Below, one piece after another: positions 16,618 to 25,638 of a stretch of DNA of 64,000 nt (its first letter is position 1; each line of letters opens with the position of its first letter). The DNA is from Paractinoplanes deccanensis (GTDB lineage: Bacteria; Actinomycetota; Actinomycetes; Mycobacteriales; Micromonosporaceae): positions 1-64,000 of the forward strand of contig NZ_BOMI01000063.1 in NCBI RefSeq assembly GCF_016862115.1. Direction: 5' to 3'. The notes below the pieces were generated by a model. The model was not told the DNA's origin. It worked only from the letters and a program-made list of their open reading frames with translations, and searched no databases. A program made the translations under genes and the position numbers.

Positions 16618-18036
16618 GTGGATCGACACTGGCCCGGTCTCGGCATCTGGATGGTCACTCCCACGTCGGCCGAGGTCGACTGGCGCACCGCGGTGGCGGC
16701 GCTCGCCGCGGCGGCCGAGGTGCCGGTGGCGCTGGTCAGCGTCGGATCCCCGGTCGGCGCCGACGACCCGGTGCGCGGCCGGGTGGCCGGCCTGCTCGAC
16801 CTGCCGGGCGCCGAGCGGCTGAGCCTCGACCGGGCGCGCGACCTCGTCACCGCCGTGCGCCAGGCGCACGGGCTCGTGCTGGTGGTCGCGCCGGCGGGCC
16901 TGCTCGTCCCGCTCGGCGCGGACGGCTGGACCCTCGCCGACCTGGCCGAGGCGCTGCGGGCGCCGGCGGTCGTGGTGACCGGCGCGGGCACGGACGCGGT
17001 CAACCACACCACGCTCATGCTCGGCGCGCTGGCCGGCCACGGCATCGCCGCCGCCGTCGTGACCATCGGCGAGGTCGACGAGTCGGCGCTGCCCGTCACC
17101 CCGGCGGGCCGCATCCCGGCCGACCGCCCGCCCGCCGAGCACGAGACACCCGCGGACGCCCTCGCCGGCGCGGCCGGGTGGTTCGACCCGATTCTGCTGG
17201 CGTCCCCGCCGCCCGCGCCGGCCGTGCTGGACAAGCGCCCGGCGGTCAGCGGCAAGCGGATCGTGCTCGCCCTGGTGGCCGTCTTCGCCGTGATGGTCCT
17301 GCTGGTCTGCGCCGTCGCCTGGACCGGCCGCACCGAGGCGTCGCTGGAGCCCACATCGCGGGCCGCCGTCTCCGTCGCGCCGCCGGCGACCACGCCACCC
17401 GTGCCGAGGCCGCCCGTCGGCATGGTCTGTCCCGAATACGCGGGCCCGGTCGACGTGGGACGCCCCGACGCGGCCACCACCGCCCGCGTCACCAAGGCGT
17501 GGCAGCGCATCGAGAAATGGCTCGCCGCCCACGCCCCCGCCGGCGCCCGCGTGCTCGGGCGCCCCGCGCCCGCGTCCCGCATCGACGACGTCCAGCGCCG
17601 GATGTCGGTGCCCTTCCCGCCCGACCTGGTCGCCTCGCTCCGCCGCCACGACGGCCTGTCCGCCGGCCGCGGCTTCGACCTGCCACCCTTCTTCGCGCCC
17701 TCGGCGCTGGACGGCATCCTGGCGGACTGGCGGCTGAAGTGCGAGATCCTGGCCCGCACCGGCGACGCGTGGGACGAGCCGTGGTGGGACCGCGACTTCG
17801 TCCCGTTCGCCGAGGCCGGCGACGGCGGCAGCCTCCTGGTCGACCAGCGCCCCGGCGGCCACGGCCGGGTCGGCGAGACCTTTCCGGAGGACGGCACCAG
17901 CTTCGAACGCTGGCCCGCCTCCGTCGCCGAGCTCCTGGAGAAGACCGCCACGTCGCTCGAGACCGGCCGCCCCTACGAGGGCCGCTACCGCCCCCGCGTC
18001 GACCAGGACGGCATGCTCGTCTGGGAAATCGTTTAA
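16618..18036 (+). CDS. BioD-like / transmembrane / SMI1-KNR4 fusion protein
   Basis: A 472-residue protein with three parts. Residues 8-190 read like dethiobiotin synthetase (VVVTGAGTDAVNHTTLMLGAL is the BioD NTPase core), but the P-loop position is degenerate (WMVTPTSAEVDW, no GxxxxGK), so catalysis is unlikely. Residues about 215-235 form one membrane helix, followed by a Pro/Thr-rich spacer. Residues about 275-460 are an SMI1/KNR4 domain (WQRIEKWL..., DDVQRRM..PFPPDLVASLRRHDG). SMI1/KNR4 domains are common as immunity proteins against contact-dependent toxins. GTG 16618 is preceded by AAGG 7 bp away. No toxin gene is adjacent, so the role is open. Confidence 0.75.
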   Translation: MDRHWPGLGIWMVTPTSAEVDWRTAVAALAAAAEVPVALVSVGSPVGADDPVRGRVAGLLDLPGAERLSLDRARDLVTAVRQAHGLVLVVAPAGLLVPLGADGWTLADLAEALRAPAVVVTGAGTDAVNHTTLMLGALAGHGIAAAVVTIGEVDESALPVTPAGRIPADRPPAEHETPADALAGAAGWFDPILLASPPPAPAVLDKRPAVSGKRIVLALVAVFAVMVLLVCAVAWTGRTEASLEPTSRAAVSVAPPATTPPVPRPPVGMVCPEYAGPVDVGRPDAATTARVTKAWQRIEKWLAAHAPAGARVLGRPAPASRIDDVQRRMSVPFPPDLVASLRRHDGLSAGRGFDLPPFFAPSALDGILADWRLKCEILARTGDAWDEPWWDRDFVPFAEAGDGGSLLVDQRPGGHGRVGETFPEDGTSFERWPASVAELLEKTATSLETGRPYEGRYRPRVDQDGMLVWEIV

Positions 18037-18068
18037 CACCGCACCCGGCCGGCGGCACAGTCTCCGCC

Positions 18069-18310
18069 GTGAGCAGCCGGCTGCGCGGGATGGCCCGCGA
18101 GACAGTGACCATCGTCGAGCGCGGTTCCTACGACGGTGTCGACCTCGCGGCCCGATCGAGCGCGCACGCTCGGGCACGCGCCCGCACCTGCCCGGCGAAC
18201 CGCTTCCCCCTCCCGGCGCGGCGGGGACCGCCAACCACGTCGAGGTCACCGGCGAGTCGGCCCTCGAGGCCACACACCGCCTCGGCAGAGCCGGCGGCGA
18301 CGTCGCCTGC
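18069..18310 (+). pseudogene. Remnant of a TIGR02452-type poly(ADP-ribose) glycohydrolase
   Basis: The first frame from GTG 18069 reads SSRLRGMARETVTIVERGSY, the N-terminus of microbial-type PARG proteins. Around 18150-18165 the homology jumps one frame and continues HLPGEPLPPPGAAGT, then VEVTGESALEATHRLG and GGDVAC, again in family order. It then stops at a TAG and the macrodomain core (NPGGGF...) is absent. So at least one frameshift plus loss of the catalytic part is visible. Sequence from 18310 to 18582 shows no further gene. Confidence 0.75.
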
Positions 18311-18582
18311 ACGGCATCTCGTTAGGCGTGCTGGTGCGCGGTCCGCGGGCTGCTGCGCTTCGACATCCGCGATTGGCGCGGCGAGTTCGCGGCCGAGCCG
18401 GCTCAGGTACACGCCCCAGTGAAACCAGGGTGTCGGCCACGAACCTCGAAAATACCGGCCAGGGTTCTTCCCGGGCGCGAGCCACCCCGGCTCCTTGCCA
18501 GGCTTGGGAGCGTCCGACGACGTCGGAATCAGCCTGATCCCGGCTTCTTCGCGTCGGCTTCCTCGGAAAGGCAGTACATGAC

Positions 18583-19785
18583 ATGACTGTGCCCGAGCAA
18601 GGAACAAACCCGGCAATCCGCCCGTTCACCGTTCGCTTCCGCGAGGAGGTGATCGACGACCTGCGGCACCGGCTGGCGGCGACGCGCTGGCCGAGCCCGG
18701 AGCTGGTCGGCGACCGCTCGCAGGGCGTCCAGCTGGCAACCATGCGCGCGCTGGGCAGGTACTGGCAGAAGGAGTACGACCTGCGGCGCGTGCAGTCGCG
18801 GCTGAACGCCCTGCCGCAGTTCACCACCGAGATCGACGGCGTCGGCATCCACTTCGTCCACGTGCGGTCCCGGCACCCGGGCGCGCTGCCGCTGATCATG
18901 ACGCACGGGTGGCCGGGGTCGATCATCGAGATGCTCGACTCCGTCGGCCCGCTCACCGACCCGACCCGGCACGGCGGGACCGCCGCCGACGCGTTCCATC
19001 TGGTGCTGCCGTCCCTTCCCGGGTACGGGTTCTCGGGGCAGCCGGCCGAGATCGGCTGGGATCTCGTGCGCACCGCGAACGCGTGGGCCGAGCTGATGCG
19101 CCGGATCGGCTACGACCGCTACGTGGCCCAGGGCGGTGACGTCGGCGCCGGCGTCACCGACGCGATGGGAAGGCTGGGCCCGGACGGGCTGATCGGCATC
19201 CACACCAACCTGCTGGTGCCGGCCCTCAACGACCCCACAGCGCTGCCGAACAACACTGCCGAGGAGAAGGCCGCGCTCGCCGCGATCCAGGTCTTCCAGA
19301 CCACCGGCAACGGCTACTTCGTGGAGATGGCCACCCGCCCCGAGACCATCGGCTACGCGCTGGTGGACTCGCCGGCCGCGCTGGCCGCGTGGATGATCGA
19401 CCATGACACCGACGCGTACTACAAGATCGCCAGCGCGTTCGTCGACGGCCGGCCGTACGGCGGCCTCACCCGCGACCACATCCTCGACGACATCACCACC
19501 TACTGGCTGACCGGGACCGGGGCGTCGACGGCCCGCTCCTATTGGGAGGCATACGGGCCGGACGCGCCCGCGGCGGACCGGCCACCGCTGCCCGATCCCC
19601 GGGTTCCGGTGGGCTTCAGCACCTTTCCGGGCGAGATCTGGCGCACGCCGCGCAGCTGGGCCGAGGCGGCCTACCCGACGCTGAACTACTACGGGGTCGC
19701 GGAACGGGGCGGTCACTTCGCCGCCTGGGAGGAGCCGGAGCTCTTCGCGCAACAACTGCGGGCCGCGTTCCGGCCGCTGCGATGA
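18583..19785 (+). CDS. Epoxide hydrolase (EHN-domain alpha/beta hydrolase), cytosolic
   Basis: A 400-residue enzyme of the microsomal-type epoxide hydrolase family. The N-terminal EHN domain (IRPFTVRFREEVIDDLRHRL..TRWP) is followed by the hydrolase fold with oxyanion-hole motif HGWPG (108-112), nucleophile Asp186 in QGGDVGAG, and C-terminal His378 in RGGHFAAWEEP. It should open an epoxide to a diol. No signal peptide. It is followed after 43 bp by a paralogue of ~60% apparent identity, so the pair arose by tandem duplication. The substrate is unknown. Confidence 0.92.
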   Translation: MTVPEQGTNPAIRPFTVRFREEVIDDLRHRLAATRWPSPELVGDRSQGVQLATMRALGRYWQKEYDLRRVQSRLNALPQFTTEIDGVGIHFVHVRSRHPGALPLIMTHGWPGSIIEMLDSVGPLTDPTRHGGTAADAFHLVLPSLPGYGFSGQPAEIGWDLVRTANAWAELMRRIGYDRYVAQGGDVGAGVTDAMGRLGPDGLIGIHTNLLVPALNDPTALPNNTAEEKAALAAIQVFQTTGNGYFVEMATRPETIGYALVDSPAALAAWMIDHDTDAYYKIASAFVDGRPYGGLTRDHILDDITTYWLTGTGASTARSYWEAYGPDAPAADRPPLPDPRVPVGFSTFPGEIWRTPRSWAEAAYPTLNYYGVAERGGHFAAWEEPELFAQQLRAAFRPLR

Positions 19786-19828
19786 CCGCCGGCGCCGACA
19801 TCCAGATCGACGAACCGAAGGTGGAGAG

Positions 19829-21127
19829 ATGATGACTTCGTCGGGATTCCAACCCACTCGACGGCAAGTACTGCGGGGCGGATTCGCCGCCGGCCTCGCG
19901 GTCGCCGCGTCCGCCGCACTCGGCCGGGCGCCGGCCAACGCGGTGCCGGCCGGCGGTCCGGCCGGGATCCGCCCGTTCCGGGCCGCGATTCCGCCCGCCC
20001 GGATCGCCGAGATGCGCCGCCGCGTCGCCGCCACCCGCTGGCCGACCCGCGAGCTCGTCGCCGGCCGATCGCAGGGCGTGCAACTGGCGACCGCTCAGGC
20101 CCTCGCCCGCTTCTGGGCGACCACCTACGACTGGCGCCGGTTCGAGGCCAGACTCAACGCGCTGCCGCAGTTCGTGACCGACATCGACGGCGCCGACATC
20201 CACTTCGTGCACGTACGCTCGCCGCACCGCAACGCGTTGCCGCTCATCATGACCCACGGCTGGCCCGGATCGATCGTCGAACTGCTCGAGACCGTCGGCC
20301 CGCTCACCAACCCGACCGCCCACGGCGGCACTGCGGCGGACGCCTTCCACCTTGTCCTGCCGTCGCTACCCGGCTACGGCTTCTCCGGCAAACCGCGCGA
20401 GCTCGGCTGGGACGCCAACCGCGTGGCGCGGGCCTGGGCGGAGCTCATGCGCCGCCTCGGCTACACCCGGTACGTCGCCCAGGGTGGCGACGTCGGCGCC
20501 GCCGTCACCGACGGCATGGGCCGGCTGGCGCCGGCCGGACTGCTGGGCATCCACCTGAACCTGCTCGTGCCGGCCCTGAGCAGCACCGCCGACCTGCCCA
20601 AGAACACCGCCGAGGAGAAGGCCGCGGCGGCCGCCCTGCAGGTCTTCGCCGCGAGCGGCCGGGGCTACATCGTCGAGCAGTCGACGCGGCCGCAGACCAT
20701 CGGCTACGCGCTGCTGGACTCGCCCGTCGCGCTGGCGTCCTGGATGCTCGACCACGACACCGACAGCTACCTCAAGATCTCCCGCGCCTTCCGCGGCGGC
20801 CCGGCGTCGGGCAACCTGACTCGCGAGCACATCCTCGACAACATCTCGCTCTACTGGCTGACCGGGACCGGCGAGTCCGCCGCCCGCATGTACTGGGAGC
20901 GAGCGCAGACCGCCACCACCGGCTCGACCCCGCCGCCGGTCGGCGTCCCGGTCGCCTTCAGCGCGTTCCCGGACGAGATCTTCCAGGCCCCGCGCAGCTG
21001 GGCCGGGATCGACTACCCGACCCTCAGCTACTACAACCAGCCCGCGCGGGGCGGGCACTTCGCCGCCTGGGAGCAACCCGCGCTGTTCACGCGGGAGGTC
21101 CGCGCGGCCTTCCAGGAGCTCCGTTGA
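19829..21127 (+). CDS. Epoxide hydrolase paralogue with a Tat signal peptide
   Basis: A 432-residue paralogue of the preceding gene with an extra N-terminus holding a twin-arginine signal: TRRQVLRGG (residues 10-18), a hydrophobic stretch, and an ANAVP cleavage region. The EHN domain, HGWPG, QGGDVGAA nucleophile region and RGGHFAAWEQP histidine are conserved, so it should be active outside the membrane after folding inside. Export by Tat is inferred from the motif. The mRNA is probably shared with the first hydrolase. The gene converges on the LAL regulator 79 bp beyond its stop. Confidence 0.9.
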   Translation: MMTSSGFQPTRRQVLRGGFAAGLAVAASAALGRAPANAVPAGGPAGIRPFRAAIPPARIAEMRRRVAATRWPTRELVAGRSQGVQLATAQALARFWATTYDWRRFEARLNALPQFVTDIDGADIHFVHVRSPHRNALPLIMTHGWPGSIVELLETVGPLTNPTAHGGTAADAFHLVLPSLPGYGFSGKPRELGWDANRVARAWAELMRRLGYTRYVAQGGDVGAAVTDGMGRLAPAGLLGIHLNLLVPALSSTADLPKNTAEEKAAAAALQVFAASGRGYIVEQSTRPQTIGYALLDSPVALASWMLDHDTDSYLKISRAFRGGPASGNLTREHILDNISLYWLTGTGESAARMYWERAQTATTGSTPPPVGVPVAFSAFPDEIFQAPRSWAGIDYPTLSYYNQPARGGHFAAWEQPALFTREVRAAFQELR

Positions 21128-21205
21128 GGCCGGGGCCGCCCGGTCATCGCCGCCATGAGATGAACCGAGCGCGGCGGGCCCACGACATCGACGGCGGCCC
21201 GAAGC

Positions 21206-23935
21206 TCACCCGCTGAGTTTCACGTCGCGCAGTTCGCGCCGGGACGAGATGGAGAGCTTGTCGAAGATCTTGCGCAGATGCCACTCCACGGTCCGCGGGC
21301 TGAGAAACAGTCGTGCCCCGACCTCCGGGTTGGACAGGCCGGCGCCGACCAGCCGCGCGATCTGCAACTCCTGGGCCGTGAGCTCGCCGCTGTTGGCGGC
21401 TTCGGTCGTACGTTTGCGGACGGTCTCGCCGGTGGCCATCAGCTCCCGGCGAGTCCGCGCCGCGAACGCCTCCATGCCGATCGACACGAACATGTCGTAG
21501 GCGATGCGCAACTGACCCCGGGCATCCAGCCGACGCTGATGCCGGCGCAGCCACTCCCCGTAGAGCAGATGCGCGCGGGCCAGGTCGGGCCGCATCCGGG
21601 TACGGCCAAGCCGCTCGATCGCCTCCCGGTAGAGGGCATCGGCGTCCGCGTCGTCGGCGAGCAGGGCACGGGCCCGCGCCTGCAGCCCGGCCGGGAAGTC
21701 GGAGTCGAACGGCGCTGTCGCCTCGAGCAGCTGGTCCAGGGCGTCGTGGGCGGCGGCGGCGTCGCCGGCGCGGCTGGCTGCCTCGATCGTCTCCGGCAGA
21801 ACCCAGGCCGAGAGCCACGGGTTCCAGTTCTCCTCGGCCTCCCGCGCGTAGCGCAGCGCCTCAGCATGCCGGGCCAAGCCGTTGTAGAGGATCGCGGCGG
21901 CCAGGCGGGCGCCGACCAGCGCGGTGCCGAACTCGGTCGCGGTGGCCTGCTGGAGAGTGTCGGTGACCAGTTCGACGGTTTGCGGCTCCTGGCCACGCAG
22001 CGCGTACAGCTGCAGAGCGACGTAGGGCGGGAGAGGCCGGCTTCCGATCACCGTGGTGATCAGATCGCCCTCCTCGACGGCGGCCGCCGCCTCGGCGAAG
22101 TCGCCGAAGCGGAGCAGGGCAACGCCCAGGTTGATCAGGTTCTCCGGGATGTGGTGCAGGGCGCCCGCCTCCCGCAGCAGCTCGACCTGCCGGTTGGCCA
22201 GCGCGCGCAGCGCCTCGAAGTTCCAGCTGCAGTAGGGGCCGATCGGCGCCAGCCGGCCCCACCGCAGCAGCTCGGTGTCCGGCATCGCCAGCATGGTCTC
22301 GGTCACCTTCGTGAGGATCGGGGCGGCTGCGGCGCGCCCCTCGGTCACCACCAGGGCCGAGCCGTCGAGGATCAGGTCGACCAACCCGTCACCGCCGGGC
22401 GGCAGAATGTCGAGGATCGAACGGGACAGCGCCACCAACTCGTCGCGGTTGACGACCCCGCCGGCCAGAAGCCATGCGTGCACCGCGGTCTCCCGGGCGC
22501 CCTGCGGGTCGAGGGCCGCGAACTGCTCGGCGGCCCTGAGCAGGATTGCGCTCGCGGTGCGGGACCCGTGCCCGAGCGCGTAGGCGAGATGCCCCTCCAC
22601 CAGGGTGGCGCGGCCGCGCTGGAGGCCGGCGAGCTGCCGGGAGTCCAGCGAGCGCAGCAGCCGGGAGACGGCTTCGAAGTCGCCGGCGTGCAGGGTGGTC
22701 TCGGCGGCGGCGATGACCCGTTCGGCCCGGCGCGCCGGGTCGGCGCTCAGCGCGACGGCGCGCTGCAGGAACGCGGCCGCGGCGGCGACACCGCCGCGCG
22801 ACTGCGCGTGCTCGGCGGAGCGTTCGAGCTCGCCGGCGACATCCTCGTCGGGGCCGGCCGCGGCCGCCGCGCGATGCCAGGCCCGCCGTTCCGGCGCGGT
22901 GTGCGAGTCGGTGACCTCGGCAAGGGCCCGATGCGCCGCACGGCGTTCGTCGGACGAGGCGGCCCGGTACACGGCCGAGCGCACCAGCGGATGCCGGAAC
23001 CTCACCTCCGCGCCGATGCTCAGCAGGTCCTCGGTGCCGGGCTGGCCGAGCGTGAGCCCGAGCAGCCCGGCGGCGCGCCGGACCAGATCGGGGTCGCCGG
23101 TCGGCTCGGCGGCGGCGACGAGCAGCAGACGCCGGGCCGGTGCGGGCAGCTCCCGGACGCGGCTGAGGAAGCTGTCCTCGATCCGGCCGGACAATGGCCC
23201 GGTGCTCAGCAGCCCGAGCCCACCGGCCATCCGGGTGCTGCTCAGCCCGCGGGTCAGCTCGATGAGCGCCAGCGGGTTGCCGCGTGTCTCGGCCACGATC
23301 CGGTCGCTGATGTGCCGGTCGAGGCGGGCGTGGGTGACCGCGGCGAGCAGGGTGCGCGCGTCGTCGGACCCCAGCCCGCCGATCTCGAGTTCCGGCAGGC
23401 CGCGCAGGTGCGGCCCACCCGGCGGCCGGGTGCCCAAGATCAGGCCGGTCGACTCGGCGAGCAGCCGTCGCGCGACGAAACCCAGCACTTGCGCGGACCC
23501 CTGATCCAGCCACTGGCTGTCGTCGACCACGCACAGCAGCGGGGTGCGCTCGGAGGCGCCGGAGAACAGGTCGAGCACGGCGAGGCCGATGAGGAACGGG
23601 TCCGGCGGGGCGCCGGCCCGCATCCGGAAGGCCGTCTCGAGGGCGTGCCGACGCGGTTCGGCCAGTCCGCCGAGCCGGTCCAGCAACGGCAGGCACAGTT
23701 GGTGCAGCGCGGCGAACGTGAGCTCCATCTCGGACTCCACGCCGACCGCGCGCAGCACGCGGAACCCGGTCGCCGACGTTGCGGCTTGCTCGAGCAACGC
23801 GGACTTCCCGATCCCGGCCTCGCCCTGGAGCACGAGCACCCGGCTCTCGCCGGATCGGACCGCATCGATCAGCTCGCCGAGGCGGCCCGCCTCCACCTGC
23901 CGGCCGATGAGTGCCTGATCACGCCATGGATTCAC
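21206..23935 (-). CDS. LAL-type LuxR regulator (large ATP-binding activator)
   Basis: A 909-residue activator. The N-terminal AAA/NTPase has Walker A LQGEAGIGKSALLE and Walker B LLCVVDDSQWLD. The middle is a long helical TPR-like region. The C-terminus has a LuxR-type helix-turn-helix (LTAQELQIARLVGAGLSN, then VEWHLRKIFDKL). LAL proteins such as MalT respond to ligands and ATP and switch on adjacent metabolic genes. It converges with the epoxide hydrolase pair, which is the obvious candidate target. The start is GTG 23935 with GGGGA about 8 bp upstream; the following 190 bp (to 24124) show no gene. Confidence 0.92.
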   Translation of the reverse strand: MNPWRDQALIGRQVEAGRLGELIDAVRSGESRVLVLQGEAGIGKSALLEQAATSATGFRVLRAVGVESEMELTFAALHQLCLPLLDRLGGLAEPRRHALETAFRMRAGAPPDPFLIGLAVLDLFSGASERTPLLCVVDDSQWLDQGSAQVLGFVARRLLAESTGLILGTRPPGGPHLRGLPELEIGGLGSDDARTLLAAVTHARLDRHISDRIVAETRGNPLALIELTRGLSSTRMAGGLGLLSTGPLSGRIEDSFLSRVRELPAPARRLLLVAAAEPTGDPDLVRRAAGLLGLTLGQPGTEDLLSIGAEVRFRHPLVRSAVYRAASSDERRAAHRALAEVTDSHTAPERRAWHRAAAAAGPDEDVAGELERSAEHAQSRGGVAAAAAFLQRAVALSADPARRAERVIAAAETTLHAGDFEAVSRLLRSLDSRQLAGLQRGRATLVEGHLAYALGHGSRTASAILLRAAEQFAALDPQGARETAVHAWLLAGGVVNRDELVALSRSILDILPPGGDGLVDLILDGSALVVTEGRAAAAPILTKVTETMLAMPDTELLRWGRLAPIGPYCSWNFEALRALANRQVELLREAGALHHIPENLINLGVALLRFGDFAEAAAAVEEGDLITTVIGSRPLPPYVALQLYALRGQEPQTVELVTDTLQQATATEFGTALVGARLAAAILYNGLARHAEALRYAREAEENWNPWLSAWVLPETIEAASRAGDAAAAHDALDQLLEATAPFDSDFPAGLQARARALLADDADADALYREAIERLGRTRMRPDLARAHLLYGEWLRRHQRRLDARGQLRIAYDMFVSIGMEAFAARTRRELMATGETVRKRTTEAANSGELTAQELQIARLVGAGLSNPEVGARLFLSPRTVEWHLRKIFDKLSISSRRELRDVKLSG

Positions 23936-24124
23936 GCCTCGTCCCCGATCCCTGTGGTGCGGTGGACAGCGCCGCGGCGCTCCCTCCGTGAGGGCACCCC
24001 CCTTGCCGCGACCGCGATGCCGATCAAGTCTCGATCGCAGGTGAGGGCGCCACCTATGATCACCGTCACATCACGGTCTCCTGCCGGGACAGCGACGAGG
24101 CCGTCCGGGTGCCGCCCGGTGCGA

Positions 24125-24560
24125 CTACCCGAGCACCAGCTGTCCGAGTTCTTGGGTGCAGCGGGTGAGTGCGACGTCGAGGCCGTCCGCCGGAGGCGCG
24201 CACGGCTCGTGGCGGTGCGTTGTGGCTGCCGGCTTGCCGGAGGACCGGTGCGGTGAGCGCCATGACCTCGCGCGGCGTCCGATAGCAGATGGTGAGTTCG
24301 GGCGCGTCCCTTGATCTCGGCGAGCGTTCGGCTCTCGTCGCGGCCTACGCTGACGCCGGGCAGCAGCGTGTCGCAGGTCGCCGCGACGACCGCGGTCTCG
24401 CCGAGCGCGGGCAGCACCTGCCCGATGTAGTCGAGGAAGCGCGGAGACGGGCCGAGGACCAGGACCGCCTGGTCGCCTCGGCGCGGATGATGTCGTCCTG
24501 TTCGCGTTGCAGTGTGGAGATGGCCGTGGCTTCGTTACGGAAAGGTGTAGCCAGGCGCGC
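24125..24560 (-). pseudogene. Decayed HelD-type helicase (RNA-polymerase-recycling factor)
   Basis: Fragments in HelD order are spread over different frames of the minus strand: STLQREQDDIIRAE (near 24490-24530), then GPSPRFLDYIGQVLPALGET and VSVGRDESRTLAEIKG (to about 24305), then ELTICYRTPREVMALTAPVL (about 24240-24300), and finally DVALTRCTQELGQLVLG before a stop at 24125. The Walker A region, most of the insert and helicase domain 2 are missing, and at least two frameshifts are needed. Intact HelD is about 700 residues. HelD removes stalled RNA polymerase and can protect against rifamycins; this copy cannot. Confidence 0.8.
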
Positions 24561-24753
24561 GAAGGGTGCAGACAGCACCGGGGGCCTCGGGCTCGCCGTG
24601 CTCGATCTCGTAGACGCACTCACCGCAGCCCCGATCGGCATGATGTTCCCGCCAATCGTGCCGGCAGTGGCCGCAGACCCCGTAGAAGGCAGTAGCCGCG
24701 CGCCGCCGCCCGGCCTCACGGCACCGTTGCGTCAACCAGGTTGGCCACCTCAC
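24535..24753 (-). CDS. Small Cys/His-rich (zinc-ribbon-like) protein
   Basis: A 72-codon frame ending just before the HelD relic. Its centre reads VCGHCRHDWREHHADRGCGE and then CVYEIEHGEPEAPG, with paired cysteines and histidines suited to zinc binding; similar short stretches occur in actinobacterial hypothetical proteins. The first ~25 residues look less natural (Arg/Ala-rich), so the true start may be later or the gene may be partly decayed. No clear ribosome site. Function unknown. Confidence 0.45.
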   Translation of the reverse strand: MRWPTWLTQRCREAGRRRAATAFYGVCGHCRHDWREHHADRGCGECVYEIEHGEPEAPGAVCTLRAPGYTFP

Positions 24754-24814
24754 CCGGACAAGGTAACGTGGCGCCCCACCGCCGAGTGGTGCGGATCTGC
24801 CGGACTTTGCCGCG

Positions 24815-25597
24815 TTACTGCAGGCGGCGGGCCAGGCAGACGTCGGTGATGCGGGTCAGGCGCAGGCCGTCGCTGCCGAGGAGGTGCGCCACGTCGGCGA
24901 GGGCGGCCTCGCGGGAGACGAGCAGGCGGTACGCCGAGGTCGAGTCGAGCAGCGCGAGGTAGCCGGCCGTGCTGTAGGTGATCTCGTCGCGGAAGCGGAC
25001 CTGCCGGACGTCGCCGAAGCGCCCGGAGGCCTCCAGCGCGGCCGCCGGCCACATGCCCGAGATGTCCCAGTCCCCGGGCTCGGTGCCGTACGACGACGCC
25101 GGCGGGGTGATCACCGACTCGTCGATGCCGTGCGCCAGCTCGATCTCCGCGAGGGCCGCCTGGAGGCGTGGCGAGACGATGCCGAGCGGGTTCCAGAACA
25201 GCGCCACCGTGCCGCCGGGTGCGACCACATTCGCAGCCAAGTCCCAGCAACGCCGCGGGTCGACCCAGTGCCACGACGTGCCGGCGAGCAGCAGATCGGC
25301 CCGCCGCGCCGGCCAGCTCTCGAAGTCGGAGACCACGACCGACACCGACGGGTACGCGGCGACGGTGTGCCGCAGCACCTCGGCCATCCGCGCGTCCGGC
25401 TCCAGGCACACCATCGACAGCCCCGCCGCCGCGAACTGCACGGTCGCCTTGCCGGTGCCCGCGCCCACCTCGACGGCCGTGCGTGTGGCCGGGCCGGCGT
25501 ACCGCAGCACCTCGGCCGCCAGCCCCTCGTGATAGCCGGGCCGCCCGGCCTCGTACTGCTCCGCCGCCGACCCGAAGACGCGCGCTGCCTCGTTCAC
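24815..25597 (-). CDS. Class I SAM-dependent methyltransferase
   Basis: A 260-residue methyltransferase. The SAM-binding motif I is VEVGAGTGKATVQFA; CLEPDARM (acidic loop), an LLLAGTSWHWVDP motif and a late VAPGGTVALFWNP follow. This pattern is that of the common Methyltransf_11-type enzymes; the methyl acceptor is not apparent. I use GTG 25597 because the protein then starts at conserved VNEAARVFGSAAEQYEAGRP; an ATG 12 codons upstream adds only charged filler. It lies on the same strand as the stress membrane protein 41 bp upstream. Confidence 0.85.
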   Translation of the reverse strand: MNEAARVFGSAAEQYEAGRPGYHEGLAAEVLRYAGPATRTAVEVGAGTGKATVQFAAAGLSMVCLEPDARMAEVLRHTVAAYPSVSVVVSDFESWPARRADLLLAGTSWHWVDPRRCWDLAANVVAPGGTVALFWNPLGIVSPRLQAALAEIELAHGIDESVITPPASSYGTEPGDWDISGMWPAAALEASGRFGDVRQVRFRDEITYSTAGYLALLDSTSAYRLLVSREAALADVAHLLGSDGLRLTRITDVCLARRLQ

Positions 25598-25638
25598 GGG
25601 CCCGACCCTGCCATCTCGAAGATCGCCTGGCATCCGAA

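Noticed and set aside
18128-18616. 162-codon minus-strand ORF over the PARG relic
   Set aside because: No family resemblance, while the plus strand shows ordered PARG homology.
18583-24753. Secondary-metabolite gene cluster suggested by LAL and epoxide hydrolases
   Set aside because: No PKS, NRPS, terpene or RiPP core gene is present in the window.
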